NCBI GenBank assembly: GCA_947497085.1 | Contig: CANMFE010000003.1 | Span: 124,001-188,000 of the forward strand | Reading direction: 5' to 3' | Length of the DNA: 64,000 nt | Source: an uncultured Sphingomonadaceae bacterium | GTDB lineage: Bacteria; Pseudomonadota; Alphaproteobacteria; Sphingomonadales; Sphingomonadaceae | Part shown: positions 36,866 to 45,971 of the stretch, in pieces | How positions within the stretch are numbered: position 1 is the first letter of the stretch | Layout of the letters: every line of letters starts with the position of its first letter | Program-made: the position numbers and the translations under genes | The notes under the pieces: model-generated | Told to the model about the DNA's origin: nothing | What the model saw: only the letters and a program-made list of their open reading frames with translations | The model's database searches: none

Positions 36866-37497
36866 TGCCCGTGATTGCGGTGGATGGGCCCAGTGCATCG
36901 GGGAAAGGCACAATTGCACGTGCACTTGCCGCGCATTTTGATCTGCCCTATCTTGATACCGGCCTGCTCTACCGCGCGGTGGGTTTGAATGTCGCGCGCA
37001 GCGGCAATGACCCGGACAACAACACCGATGCACGGGCTGCCTGTGACTTTCCGGACATCCTTCTGGACGACCCCGAACTACGCGCCGAAGCGACCGGCGG
37101 TCTCGCCAGCCGGGTGTCGATACACCCCGAAGTGCGTGCCGCCCTGCTGGAACGACAGCTTGGCTTTGCCGCACAGGATGGCGGGGCCGTGCTGGACGGC
37201 CGTGATATCGGGACGGTTATCGCACCAGATGCTGATGCCAAGCTGTTCATCACCGCTTCTCCCGAAGCGCGCGCGACCCGCCGTTTCAAGGAAATGGTGG
37301 CACAGGGCGAGAAGCCCAGCTTTGACAATATGCTGGCCGATATCATCGCCCGCGATGCCCGCGACACCAACCGCGCCACCGCACCGCTGAAACCTGCGGA
37401 AGATGCGCTCTTGCTTGATACCAGCGATTTGACTATAGACGCCGCTGTTCAAAGGGCTATTGCCCTGGTGAGCGGCAAATTAGAGGCTGCCGGATAA
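36865..37497 (+). CDS. cmk: Cytidylate kinase
   Basis: 210 residues from the ATG at 36865, overlapping the previous stop (TGATG). P-loop VDGPSASGKGTIARALAAHF, LPYLDTGLLYRAVGL (substrate region), VLDGRDIGTVIAPDADAKLF and RDARDTNRATAPLKPAEDAL, all conserved in bacterial CMP kinases. It phosphorylates CMP and dCMP. The aroA-cmk-rpsA order is common in Proteobacteria. Confidence 0.95.
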   Translation: MPVIAVDGPSASGKGTIARALAAHFDLPYLDTGLLYRAVGLNVARSGNDPDNNTDARAACDFPDILLDDPELRAEATGGLASRVSIHPEVRAALLERQLGFAAQDGGAVLDGRDIGTVIAPDADAKLFITASPEARATRRFKEMVAQGEKPSFDNMLADIIARDARDTNRATAPLKPAEDALLLDTSDLTIDAAVQRAIALVSGKLEAAG

Positions 37498-37573
37498 GGC
37501 AGTCGCTTTCATACGGAAAAATCCGGCGCAACGGGGCAAGGCAGTGCTTTTCTCCGCCATGCGTCTTTTCGTA

Positions 37574-37706
37574 TATAATGGGCCAGTCACCAGAAACGGC
37601 TTAGTTCTGCGGGCGCCGCGTACATATTCGGTGTATGTGGCAGTTTGGCCAAGACCGCCGGAGACAACCGGCTGGCCGGAATAAAGCAAGTACAGGAACA
37701 CAATTT
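37574..37706 (+). promoter_or_regulatory. rpsA promoter -10 element and ~120-nt structured leader
   Basis: A perfect TATAAT lies at 37574-37579, 128 bases before the rpsA ATG; no good -35 is seen. The leader can form two hairpins: ACATA...TATGT around 37622-37640, and GCCGG...CCGGC around 37662-37677, before AGGAA at 37694-37698. S1 is known to repress its own translation in enterobacteria, so a regulatory leader is plausible. Confidence 0.5.
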
Positions 37707-39404
37707 ATGGCCTCAACGGCAAACCCGACGCGCGACGATTTTGAAGCGCTACTTAACGAATCACTTGGCGGCGAAGACGTCAGTTTTGAAGGACGTGTTG
37801 TAAAAGGCACTGTCACAGGCATCGAAAATGACAAAGCCGTCATTGACGTAGGCCTGAAATCAGAAGGCCGCGTTGCGCTGCGCGAATTTGCTGCGCCAGG
37901 CCAGAAAGCCGAACTCAGCGTTGGCGACGAAGTCGAAGTTTATGTCGACCGCGTTGAAAATGCCGACGGCGAAGCCATGCTGTCACGCGATCGCGCGCGC
38001 CGCGAAGCCGCCTGGGACAAGCTGGAAAATGAATTTGGCGAAAATGCACGCGTTGAAGGCGTCATCTTTGGCCGCGTCAAGGGTGGTTTCACCGTTGATC
38101 TTGACGGCGCCGTTGCCTTCCTGCCCGGCAGCCAGGTCGATATCCGCCCTGTTCGCGACGTACAGCCACTGATGGACATTCCGCAGCCATTCCAGATCCT
38201 GAAAATGGATCGCCGCCGCGGCAATATTGTGGTTTCGCGCCGCGCCATCCTTGAAGAAACCCGCGCTGAACAGCGTAGCGGCCTGATCAAGGACCTGACC
38301 GAAGGCCAGATGATCGAAGGTGTTGTGAAAAATATCACCGATTATGGTGCATTTGTTGACCTGGGCGGCATTGATGGCCTGCTTCACGTCACCGACATGA
38401 GCTATAAGCGGATCAATCACCCGAACGAAATCATCAACATTGGCGATACAGTCAAAGTTCAGATTATCCGCATCAACCAGGATACACAGCGCATTTCGCT
38501 GGGCATGAAGCAGCTGGAAAGCGATCCATGGGAAGGCGCGTCAGCCAAATACCCTATCGGCGCGAAACTGAGCGGCACGGTTACCAACATTACCGAATAT
38601 GGTGCGTTCATCGAACTGGAGCCTGGCATTGAAGGCCTGGTCCACGTATCCGAAATGAGCTGGACCAAGAAAAACGTCCACCCTGGCAAAATCGTTTCCA
38701 CTTCGCAGGAAGTTGACGTGATTGTGCTTGAAGTCGACGCTGAGAAGCGCCGCATTTCGCTGGGCCTCAAACAGGCACAGAACAATCCATGGGATGCATT
38801 TGCAGAGAAATATCCAGTTGGCAGCACTGTTGAAGGTGAAGTCAAGAATGCCACCGAATTCGGCCTGTTCATCGGCCTTGACGGCGACGTGGACGGCATG
38901 GTCCACATGTCGGACATCGCATGGGGCATTTCCGGTGAAGACGCGCTCAACCTGCACCGCAAGGGTGAGGAAGTGAAAGCTGTTGTGCTTGATATTGATG
39001 CAGAGAAAGAACGCATCTCTCTTGGCATGAAGCAGCTTGAAAAAGGTGCCCCTGCCGTGGGCGGTACAGACGGTTCGCTGAAACGCAATGAAATCGTGAC
39101 AGTCACCGTTCTTGAAGTACGCGACGGCGGTCTTGAGGTTCAGGCAGGTGAAGACGGCGCAACCGGCTTTATCAAGCGCAGCGACCTTGGCCGTGACCGC
39201 GACGAGCAACGCCCTGACCGTTTCCAGGTTGGTCAGAAACTTGACGCGATGGTCACCGGTTTTGATCGTTCGAAAAAGCCGAATTTCTCAATCAAGGCTT
39301 ACCAGCTGAAAGAAGAAAAGCAGGCTGTCGAGCAATATGGTTCATCCGATTCCGGTGCCAGCCTGGGTGATATCCTTGGCGAAGCGCTGAAGAAAAAGGA
39401 TTAA
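37707..39404 (+). CDS. rpsA: 30S ribosomal protein S1
   Basis: 565 residues from the ATG at 37707 (MASTANPTRDDFEALLNESL), with AGGAA eight bases upstream; the longer frame is leader sequence. Six S1/OB repeats: the first two bind the ribosome (VKGTVTGIENDKAVIDVGLK; VEGVIFGRVKGGFTVDLDGA), and later repeats bind RNA (GVVKNITDYGAFVDLGGIDG; LHVTDMSYKRINHPNE; GTVTNITEYGAFIELEPGIE; GEVKNATEFGLFIGLDGDVD). It recruits mRNA to the 30S subunit. Highly expressed-type codon usage. Confidence 0.98.
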   Translation: MASTANPTRDDFEALLNESLGGEDVSFEGRVVKGTVTGIENDKAVIDVGLKSEGRVALREFAAPGQKAELSVGDEVEVYVDRVENADGEAMLSRDRARREAAWDKLENEFGENARVEGVIFGRVKGGFTVDLDGAVAFLPGSQVDIRPVRDVQPLMDIPQPFQILKMDRRRGNIVVSRRAILEETRAEQRSGLIKDLTEGQMIEGVVKNITDYGAFVDLGGIDGLLHVTDMSYKRINHPNEIINIGDTVKVQIIRINQDTQRISLGMKQLESDPWEGASAKYPIGAKLSGTVTNITEYGAFIELEPGIEGLVHVSEMSWTKKNVHPGKIVSTSQEVDVIVLEVDAEKRRISLGLKQAQNNPWDAFAEKYPVGSTVEGEVKNATEFGLFIGLDGDVDGMVHMSDIAWGISGEDALNLHRKGEEVKAVVLDIDAEKERISLGMKQLEKGAPAVGGTDGSLKRNEIVTVTVLEVRDGGLEVQAGEDGATGFIKRSDLGRDRDEQRPDRFQVGQKLDAMVTGFDRSKKPNFSIKAYQLKEEKQAVEQYGSSDSGASLGDILGEALKKKD

Positions 39405-39434
39405 TCACTTACCAACACTTATGTAAGTATCTGT

Positions 39435-39469
39435 AAAAAAAGGGTGCCTTTCGCAGGTACCCTTTTTTT
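39435..39469 (+). terminator. Rho-independent terminator of rpsA
   Basis: AAAAAAAGGGTGCC (39435-39448) pairs with GGTACCCTTTTTTT from 39456, loop TTTCGCA, one G-U or mismatch position, with seven T residues after the stem. It begins 30 bases after the rpsA stop. Confidence 0.93.
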
Positions 39470-39616
39470 GTGCAAAATCGGGACAGGGCAAATTATCATA
39501 ATTGCATTACACTAGCTTTTCTGTCATTTTTCGGATAGATAGCATTCAGAAAATACCGAAACTGGCGCCAATATAAAATAATAGATACGCCGAGACATAC
39601 CGAGGAAGGAATTGCC

Positions 39617-39898
39617 GTGATCCGCTCAGAATTAATTCAGAAGCTTGCTGACGAAAATTCGGATATGAAACCCGAAGAAGTCGAGAAAATTGTCGACATT
39701 TTCTTTAATCAGATTACCCAGAGACTGGCCGAAGGCGGCCGTGTCGAATTGCGCGGGTTTGGCGCATTTTCATCCCGCGAACGCGCCCCACGCAAGGGTC
39801 GCAATCCGCGCACAGGTGAATCTGTCGATGTACCTGCAAAACGTGTGCCTTACTTTAAGGCCGGCAAGGAAATGCACGCGCGCTTGAATAATGGCTAG
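39617..39898 (+). CDS. ihfB: Integration host factor beta subunit
   Basis: 93 residues, HU/IHF fold. MIRSELIQKLADENSDMKPE is the IhfB-type start, and the signature GRVELRGFGAFSSRERAPRK includes the DNA-bending beta arm GRNPRTGESVDVPAKRVPYF. It pairs with IhfA to bend DNA in recombination, replication and transcription. Location downstream of rpsA is the standard alphaproteobacterial and enterobacterial order. Confidence 0.95.
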   Translation: MIRSELIQKLADENSDMKPEEVEKIVDIFFNQITQRLAEGGRVELRGFGAFSSRERAPRKGRNPRTGESVDVPAKRVPYFKAGKEMHARLNNG

Positions 39899-40058
39899 GC
39901 TTTGAGCCTGTCCTGCTGGCACGCAATAATCCCAAAGAATGCAATTTTTCGCTATCGGTACTTGACCATGGCGGCAATTCCTGTTTGACGAGGCACGCTG
40001 TCGCGATGTCCTGAAAACAGCGGATGATATCATTTGCGCTTTTTCAGGCAAATCGCAT

Positions 40059-40144
40059 GCGGACGTGGCGAAATGGTAGACGCAGCAGACTTAAAATCTG
40101 CTATCCAATTGGGTGTGCGGGTTCGAGTCCCGCCGTCCGCACCA
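40059..40144 (+). tRNA. tRNA-Leu (anticodon TAA)
   Basis: 86 nt including encoded CCA. Acceptor GCGGACG/CGTCCGC, anticodon stem GCAGA/TCTGC with loop CTTAAAA (anticodon TAA), a long variable arm as in class II tRNAs, and T arm GCGGG-TTCGAGT-CCCGC. Confidence 0.97.
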
Positions 40145-40245
40145 GCATTTCCGGATATTTCAAGCCAAAAGCGAATGTGCATAGCGGCTTGCCGTAACTG
40201 GCTGGCATCTATAGTCTTCCCGTCAGATAAACAGGAGGGTTTCCC

Positions 40246-40755
40246 ATGATATGGATCGCACGCTTATTGGTTGCACTACTCGGAGTTATATTTGTCATTA
40301 TTGGCATTGGCACAATGCTCGACCCCAGCACATTGATGAATGATTTTGGCCTGGTATCGCCTGCGCTGGATGGTCGCAGCGCAGTTCGTGCAGACATGGG
40401 CGCATTCTTTGTATGCTCTGGCGGTTTTGCACTGGCATCTCTTTTTCCGGGGCAGCGGCACTGGCTGCTCGGTGCCATTGCGCTCTTCATCGTTGCCTTT
40501 TTGGGCCGTTTATTCGGAGTTTTCATGGAATCCGGATCGCAAGGCATCATCTCTGCCATGCTGATTGAGGCGGCCAGTATCGCCATATTGGTTTTCGCCT
40601 ATGTCGTTTTTGGAATAGTAAAGCGGCAGGCAGAGAACGAAGCCACTGCCGCGCAGACAAACGCACCCACGAAGCCGCAGCTTGCAGACAAGGAACCGGC
40701 CGCTGAGCCAGTCGTGGATAAAACTATCGAATCTGATAAAAATTCTTCTTCCTGA
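40246..40755 (+). CDS. DUF4345-like small membrane protein
   Basis: 169 residues, preceded by AGGAGGG. About four hydrophobic segments (LLVALLGVIFVIIGIGTML, RADMGAFFVCSGGFALASL, WLLGAIALFIVAFLGRLFGV and ASIAILVFAYVVFGIV), with the DUF4345 pattern ALDGRSAVRADMGAFFV-G near residues 43-60. The C-terminal ~40 residues are polar, with Lys/Glu/Ala-rich sequence, probably a cytoplasmic tail. Function unknown. Confidence 0.75.
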   Translation: MIWIARLLVALLGVIFVIIGIGTMLDPSTLMNDFGLVSPALDGRSAVRADMGAFFVCSGGFALASLFPGQRHWLLGAIALFIVAFLGRLFGVFMESGSQGIISAMLIEAASIAILVFAYVVFGIVKRQAENEATAAQTNAPTKPQLADKEPAAEPVVDKTIESDKNSSS

Positions 40756-40809
40756 ACAAGTTGCAAGAATCGAAAAGATAAGACAGCCACTTTGAAGGCA
40801 TGCCTCCAA

Positions 40810-40856
40810 ACACTAATATTACAGTTTTGTTGCACAAACTGTAATATTAGTGTAAT
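40810..40856 (+). promoter_or_regulatory. 18-bp perfect palindrome with PhoB-box-like repeat, upstream of TPR gene
   Basis: ACACTAATATTACAGTTT (40810-40827) and its exact reverse complement (40836-40853) flank an 8-base centre. The right arm plus next bases read CTGTAAT-ATTA-GTGTAAT (40839-40856), a 7-4-7 direct repeat with 11-bp period like the PhoB box. A possible sigma70 promoter, TTGCAC (40830-40835) and TAATAA (40853-40858) with 17-bp spacing, overlaps it. Confidence 0.55.
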
Positions 40857-40882
40857 AATCTCTCCATTCTAGGAGAGGTGCC

Positions 40883-41299
40883 ATGAAAACCGTAAAAGCG
40901 GCTGCAATTGCCATAATCACAGCATTGAGTGTCGGCACCGCGTTTGCCGACAATACCGAACTAATTCGCGTTGACGCGCCAAGGGCCGGAGAAAGCAGCG
41001 AGGTCGGGTATCCAAAAGGCACACTCGGCTATGATGCCATGGTTGAGCGTGACTATAAAACAGCGATAACGCAGATCGAACGGGGAAGCGCCGCGCAGGA
41101 CGATCCGGCCAGATTGATCAATCTTGGTCAGGCCTATGCGAAAACGGGCCGTCTGGCCGAAGGGCGTGAACTGGTACTGGCGGCTCTGGAGGGAAAGAAG
41201 CAGTTTGACCTTGTGCTGGCAAACGGGCGGGTTATGAATTCCCGTACGGTCGCAAAAATCGCCCTTGATAAAATGGATCGCAAACTGGCCACACGCTAA
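40883..41299 (+). CDS. Small exported TPR-repeat protein
   Basis: 138 residues with AGGAGAGG before the ATG. Signal peptide MKTVKAAAIAIITALSVGTA ending in AFA. The mature protein contains one or two tetratricopeptide repeats: KGTLGYDAMVERDYKTAITQ, and DPARLINLGQAYAKTGRLAE, which has the classic TPR helix pairing. No catalytic motif. Periplasmic location is expected. The promoter region has a large palindrome and a Pho-box-like repeat; it precedes the lipoprotein/TonB receptor pair and may belong to the same response. Confidence 0.8.
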   Translation: MKTVKAAAIAIITALSVGTAFADNTELIRVDAPRAGESSEVGYPKGTLGYDAMVERDYKTAITQIERGSAAQDDPARLINLGQAYAKTGRLAEGRELVLAALEGKKQFDLVLANGRVMNSRTVAKIALDKMDRKLATR

Positions 41300-41324
41300 A
41301 TCAGCCTATAATTAAAGGAAGAAG

Positions 41325-41348
41325 GCCGGGAATTATTCCCGGCTTTTT
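41325..41348 (+). terminator. Rho-independent terminator after TPR gene
   Basis: GCCGGGAA (41325-41332) pairs with TTCCCGGC (41336-41343), loop TTA, followed by TTTTT. It begins 25 bases after the TPR stop. Confidence 0.92.
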
Positions 41349-41431
41349 CCTTATGTGCATTGCCGCCTGCAGGACATAACCGCCTCATCCGTAAGGACGC
41401 ACACTGCTGCCACCGGAGGCGTGCAACAATA

Positions 41432-41449
41432 GTGTCAAAAAACTGTCTC
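41432..41449 (+). promoter_or_regulatory. PhoB-box-like repeat upstream of lipoprotein gene
   Basis: GTGTCAA-AAAA-CTGTCTC, a 7-4-7 tandem repeat with 11-bp period, 155 bases before the lipoprotein ATG. It resembles the consensus CTGTCAT-A/T4-CTGTCAT. No clear -10 follows at the expected distance. Confidence 0.4.
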
Positions 41450-41604
41450 CGAAAAGACCCGGAAAGTGCAACAGCGCGTAATGACTCACGCCTATTGCCC
41501 TCGCCAAGAGAGCAGTAAAGGGCTGCTCAATACCGAATCGATTTGCAGCAGCTTTATATAATAGCTTGCTTCTAAAAGATTTTATCAAGGTGGAGACTTT
41601 CCAG

Positions 41605-43128
41605 ATGAATAACTCTCGCATGCGTTCCGTTCTTTTCGCAACCGCAGCTGCCATAGCAGTCAGTGCATGTGGCGCAGATGATGTCGCCTCTCCTGGTGAA
41701 GGTGTGATCGTATTGCCCGCGCCAGCTCCTGCGCCAGCGCCAGCACCAACACCGTCACCAACGCCTACTGCCGGTCCTGCTGACAACTGCCCGACCGGCT
41801 TTACCAACGCCGGCACAATCGCGAACAATCGCGCATGCCAGCTACCCAACCAGATTTCGACGACACTCTCGCTCGATAAGCTTGATGGCGTTGTATATAC
41901 AATGAGCGGCCGTGTGGAAGTTGGCAACGATGTTGGCGGTGACGGCAATGCAGCAGGGGGGCAGTCCGCCGCACTTAATATTGCAGCAGGCGTTACCGTA
42001 TACGCACAAAGTGCCAACACCTTCCTCATCGTCAACCGCGGTTCTCAGCTTAATGTGACCGGTACGGCAACACAGCCTGTCATTTTCACATCGCGCCAGA
42101 ACATGCTGGGTCAGGCAACCGACAGGGACACAACGCAATGGGGCGGCATCCTGCTTCTGGGACGCGCGCCCATCAGCAACTGTATCGGCGGCGCGACGGG
42201 CGGCGCAGCAGATTGCCAGCAATTGGCTGAAGGTGCCGGGCCAACGGACTTTTACGGCGGCAGCGATGCCAATGATGACAGCGGTACAATCCAGTATCTT
42301 CAGATACGTTACTCAGGCAATGCCTCAACGCCTAATAAGGAATTGCAGGGCCTGACGCTTGCCGGCACTGGCTCCAACACCAATATTTCGTTTGTACAGG
42401 TTCACAATAGCGGCGATGACGGAATTGAGATTTTCGGCGGCCGCACCAATCTCAAAAACATCATCATCACTGGCGCCGATGACGACTCACTGGATACGGA
42501 CCTTGGCTATAAAGGCGCGATCCAGTTCCTGATCGGTATCCAGAACACCTCCGGTGGCGATACGTTATGGGAAGCAGACTCGGACGATGACAGCGGCTTT
42601 GACCTCACGCCCCGCCAGGACACACGGCTTGCCAACTTCACATTCATCCAGCGCAAGACTAGCGACAAGGCGATCCATCTGCGCGGCGGACCGGATGCCA
42701 AGATACTGAACGGTGTTATTGTAACGCCGGGTCACTGCCTTGATATTGACCAGGCTGAAACCGTGCAGGCGACAGGCCCTGATGAAAATGGCCCGCCTGA
42801 ATTCCAGTCGGTGGTTGGAACATGCGGCGATACACCATTTGACGATGACAGCGATGATTTTGAGGGCACCGCTTTCAACGCAGCAGGTAACATGAACAAC
42901 GATTTCGGACTTACCAGCACGTTGAGCATGCTTTACATCAACGGGGCGAACGAAACGGCTGTTACAGCTGTTGCCGACCTCTTGTCATTCAGCAGCTTCT
43001 TTACCCAGGTAGACTATATTGGCGCGGTTCGCGACGCCAACGACACCTGGTATCAGAGCTGGAGCTGTAATGCGGATTATGCCGATTTCAGTGCGCCTGC
43101 AAACTGTGTTGATATTCCAGCAAGTTAA
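41605..43128 (+). CDS. Large exported lipoprotein with beta-helix-like body, upstream of TonB receptor
   Basis: 507 residues from the ATG at 41605, after AAGGTGGAG. Lipoprotein signal with lipobox VSAC (Cys22). A Pro/Ala linker of about 20 residues (PAPAPAPAPAPTPSPTPT) follows, then a domain rich in short beta motifs: AALNIAAGVTVYAQSANTFL, GSQLNVTGTATQPVIFTSRQ, GIEIFGGRTNLKNIIITGAD and DDSLDTDLGYKGAIQ, which look like parallel beta-helix coils. Paired with a TonB-dependent receptor 65 bp downstream. It may be the homologue of the phosphate-starvation-induced, T2SS-secreted lipoprotein of Caulobacter, based on position and architecture; unverified. Confidence 0.75.
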   Translation: MNNSRMRSVLFATAAAIAVSACGADDVASPGEGVIVLPAPAPAPAPAPTPSPTPTAGPADNCPTGFTNAGTIANNRACQLPNQISTTLSLDKLDGVVYTMSGRVEVGNDVGGDGNAAGGQSAALNIAAGVTVYAQSANTFLIVNRGSQLNVTGTATQPVIFTSRQNMLGQATDRDTTQWGGILLLGRAPISNCIGGATGGAADCQQLAEGAGPTDFYGGSDANDDSGTIQYLQIRYSGNASTPNKELQGLTLAGTGSNTNISFVQVHNSGDDGIEIFGGRTNLKNIIITGADDDSLDTDLGYKGAIQFLIGIQNTSGGDTLWEADSDDDSGFDLTPRQDTRLANFTFIQRKTSDKAIHLRGGPDAKILNGVIVTPGHCLDIDQAETVQATGPDENGPPEFQSVVGTCGDTPFDDDSDDFEGTAFNAAGNMNNDFGLTSTLSMLYINGANETAVTAVADLLSFSSFFTQVDYIGAVRDANDTWYQSWSCNADYADFSAPANCVDIPAS

Positions 43129-43148
43129 TTGAGTGAGGCTGCAGGGAC

Positions 43149-43177
43149 GCGGCAGCCATGCTGCCGCCCCCCTTTTT
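43149..43177 (+). terminator. Attenuator-like hairpin between lipoprotein and TonB-receptor genes
   Basis: GCGGCAGC (43149-43156) pairs with GCTGCCGC (43160-43167), loop CAT, followed by CCCCCC and TTTTT. It can lower read-through into the receptor gene or stabilise the lipoprotein mRNA. Confidence 0.7.
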
Positions 43178-43193
43178 AAATCGGGGAATTACA

Positions 43194-45926
43194 ATGCTGA
43201 AAAAGTCAGCCATTTCCGGCGCGCTGCTGTTTTCTACAGCGCTTTACGCTGTGCCTGCACATGCGCAGCAGATGCAGGATACGCAGGAAGAAACAAACGC
43301 TGCAGACACGAAAGGCACCGATGGTGCGCAGACAAGGCAGCCTGAAGAGGCCAGCCAGGAAGGTGTGGATATATCAACGCCGGGTGCCGGCAGTTTTGAC
43401 GATGATGTGATCATCGTCAAAGGCCGCTTCATCCCGGAACCCATCCGCAACACAACACAGGTGGTGTCAGTCCTTTCGGCAGAAGATATTGCCCGCTCGG
43501 GCGATGGCGATATCGCCAGCTCGCTGGAACGCGTGACCGGCCTTTCCGTCGATAGCGGCGGTTTCGTTTATGTGCGCGGCCTGGGCGACCGCTACTCACA
43601 GGCTTTGCTCAATGGCTCCCCCCTGCCATCACCGGAACCGCTCAAACGCGTTGTTCCGCTTGACATTTTCCCGACCAGCGTACTGTCCAGCGCGGTTGTC
43701 CAGAAAAGCTATTCCGTCAATTACCCAGGCGAATTCGGCGGCGGTGTCATCAACCTTACGACATCGGCAATTCCTGATGAAAGCTTCCTGACTATCAGTG
43801 GTTCCGTGGCCGCCAACACGGAAACAACAGGACAGCTGGGTTACACCCATTTTGGCAGTAACAGTGATTTTACCGGCTTTGATGATGGATCCCGTGACAT
43901 TCCGGCCGGGCTGGCCGCCGCTTTCGATGCAGGCGCACCCATTGAATTCAATGATGTCTTTTCGGAAGATGATCTGGAAGGTTTTGCAACAAGCCTTCTC
44001 AACGCGCCAACCACATTATTGCAAAGAAACGATAACATACCTGCCAATTTCGGGTTGGATATTTCTGGTGGCGTCAGCACAGACATTGGTGCCACGCGTT
44101 TTGGCGTGATCGCCAACCTGGGTTACAGTAACACATGGATGACCCGCGACGCCATCCAGCAGGCGGGTACACGTGCCGCGATTGCCGACGATGCACGCAC
44201 GGTGCGTACTGACAATAATATTGTCGTCAGCGGGCTGCTAGGTCTGGGCGCTGAGTTTGATGAACACAAGGTCCGCCTCACCAATCTTTATATCCGGGAC
44301 AGCCTGAAACAGTCCCGGCTGTCGGCCGCAGACAATCTTGGCATTGGCGATATCGATCCATCCACACCGCCCGACCTGCTGCGCCAGCGTACCAACTGGA
44401 TTGAGCGCCAGCTGATCGACAGCCAGTTTATCGGTGAATTCAAATTTGGCGACCTGGCGATCAATATCCGCGGCGCATATGCAAATTCACAGCGTGAAGC
44501 GCCCTATGAGCGTAACTTTATCTACCGTTTTGATGAAGATGCTGATGACTATGTCAACAGCCTGACCCGCAATCCAGAAACAGCAACGATAACTTTCAGT
44601 GACCTGAACGAGGATATCTGGAGCGGCTCGATTGATGTTGCCTATAACCTACCGTCATCCATCAACATGATTGTTTCAGCAGGCTATGGGTATTCGGACA
44701 CGACGCGTGACGCTTTTCGCCGCGATTTCATTTACCGCCCATCAGGCACGTTGCCGTTCGGTGTAACCCAGTTGCGCCCCGACTTCCTTGTCTCAGACGC
44801 CACGATCCAGCTGTTCGATATACAGCTTCAGGAAGCCAACACGGCAGCCGGTTCGCAGGCATATGAGGCTGGCCTGGAAGTGCATGGTGCCTATCTCAAG
44901 CTGGAAGTCGAGCCAGTTGAATATGTGAAAGTGGATGTCGGTGTCCGTTACGAAGATGCCACGCAACAGGTTGTTGCCCTTGATATCTTCAATGACGGCA
45001 CCGTGGAACAGACGCCGCCCTTGAACAACGACTATTGGCTGCCCGCAGCAACGGTTACATGGAATTTCGTTGAAGACATGCAATTGCGCTTCAATGCGTC
45101 GAAAACCATTGCAAGGCCGCAGTTTCGCGAACTGGCACGCCCGCAATACCTCGATACCGACAGTGGCCGCATATTCTTTGGCAATCCTTTCTTGCAGGAC
45201 AGCGAACTGTTTAATGCAGAAGCGCGTTACGAATGGTATTTCGGTGATGGTGAGCGGCTGAGTGTGGCCGGTTTTTACAAGAAGATTGACAATCCGGTTG
45301 AACCTGTCGCCTTCATTCCGGGCGGCGGCGGACTGCAAACCACATTCGCCAATGCCCCCGAAGCAGAATTATATGGAGCCGAGCTGGAAGTTCTTAAATA
45401 TATCCCGCTGGATACAGTGTTCGCATCTGACTTCTGGCTCGGGCGACGCCTCGTGCTTATCGGCAACTATACCTATACGGAATCAGAGCTGAAAGTCGGC
45501 GCGAATGACGAGACAATCCTCAACGATAACCTTGGCTTTCGTCCTGCTTCGCAGGTATTTATCGATGGCAGCCCACTGACAGGTCAATCCAGGCACCTGG
45601 CCAATGTACAAATCGGCATAGAGGATACAGAGAGCCTGTCACAATATACGTTCCTGATGCGTTACGCGAGTGACCGCGTCACGGCACGCGGGCCTATCAC
45701 AGGCGGGCTGATTGATCCCGACCTTGTGGAAAGCCCGGGCGTAACAATCGACTTTGTCGCGCGTCAGGGCGTGACCCTGTTTGGCCGCGAGCTGGAACTG
45801 AAGCTGGAAGCACGGAACATTACCGGGCAGGATTACCGTGAATTCCAGCAGGGTGAGGTCCTGATCCTGAACAATGCCTATGACATTGGCACCACTTTCA
45901 AGCTTGGGGTTAGCACGACATTTTAA
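43194..45926 (+). CDS. TonB-dependent outer-membrane receptor
   Basis: 910 residues from the ATG at 43194, with GGGGAA upstream and signal peptide ISGALLFSTALYAVPAHA after a Lys-containing start. A 60-residue low-complexity region rich in Gln/Glu/Asp precedes the plug domain: TQVVSVLSAEDIARSGDGDI, SLERVTGLSVDSGGFVYVRG, GSPLPSPEPLKRVVPLDIFP. The 22-strand barrel follows, with DYREFQQGEVLILNN and a C-terminal Phe (KLGVSTTF), the standard barrel end. Substrate unknown. Paired with the lipoprotein, the pair may act like a surface-binding protein and its importer. Confidence 0.93.
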   Translation: MLKKSAISGALLFSTALYAVPAHAQQMQDTQEETNAADTKGTDGAQTRQPEEASQEGVDISTPGAGSFDDDVIIVKGRFIPEPIRNTTQVVSVLSAEDIARSGDGDIASSLERVTGLSVDSGGFVYVRGLGDRYSQALLNGSPLPSPEPLKRVVPLDIFPTSVLSSAVVQKSYSVNYPGEFGGGVINLTTSAIPDESFLTISGSVAANTETTGQLGYTHFGSNSDFTGFDDGSRDIPAGLAAAFDAGAPIEFNDVFSEDDLEGFATSLLNAPTTLLQRNDNIPANFGLDISGGVSTDIGATRFGVIANLGYSNTWMTRDAIQQAGTRAAIADDARTVRTDNNIVVSGLLGLGAEFDEHKVRLTNLYIRDSLKQSRLSAADNLGIGDIDPSTPPDLLRQRTNWIERQLIDSQFIGEFKFGDLAINIRGAYANSQREAPYERNFIYRFDEDADDYVNSLTRNPETATITFSDLNEDIWSGSIDVAYNLPSSINMIVSAGYGYSDTTRDAFRRDFIYRPSGTLPFGVTQLRPDFLVSDATIQLFDIQLQEANTAAGSQAYEAGLEVHGAYLKLEVEPVEYVKVDVGVRYEDATQQVVALDIFNDGTVEQTPPLNNDYWLPAATVTWNFVEDMQLRFNASKTIARPQFRELARPQYLDTDSGRIFFGNPFLQDSELFNAEARYEWYFGDGERLSVAGFYKKIDNPVEPVAFIPGGGGLQTTFANAPEAELYGAELEVLKYIPLDTVFASDFWLGRRLVLIGNYTYTESELKVGANDETILNDNLGFRPASQVFIDGSPLTGQSRHLANVQIGIEDTESLSQYTFLMRYASDRVTARGPITGGLIDPDLVESPGVTIDFVARQGVTLFGRELELKLEARNITGQDYREFQQGEVLILNNAYDIGTTFKLGVSTTF

Positions 45927-45971
45927 GGATACTGTTTTCGCCACTCCTCCCCCCATGGCGAAATAACCTGG

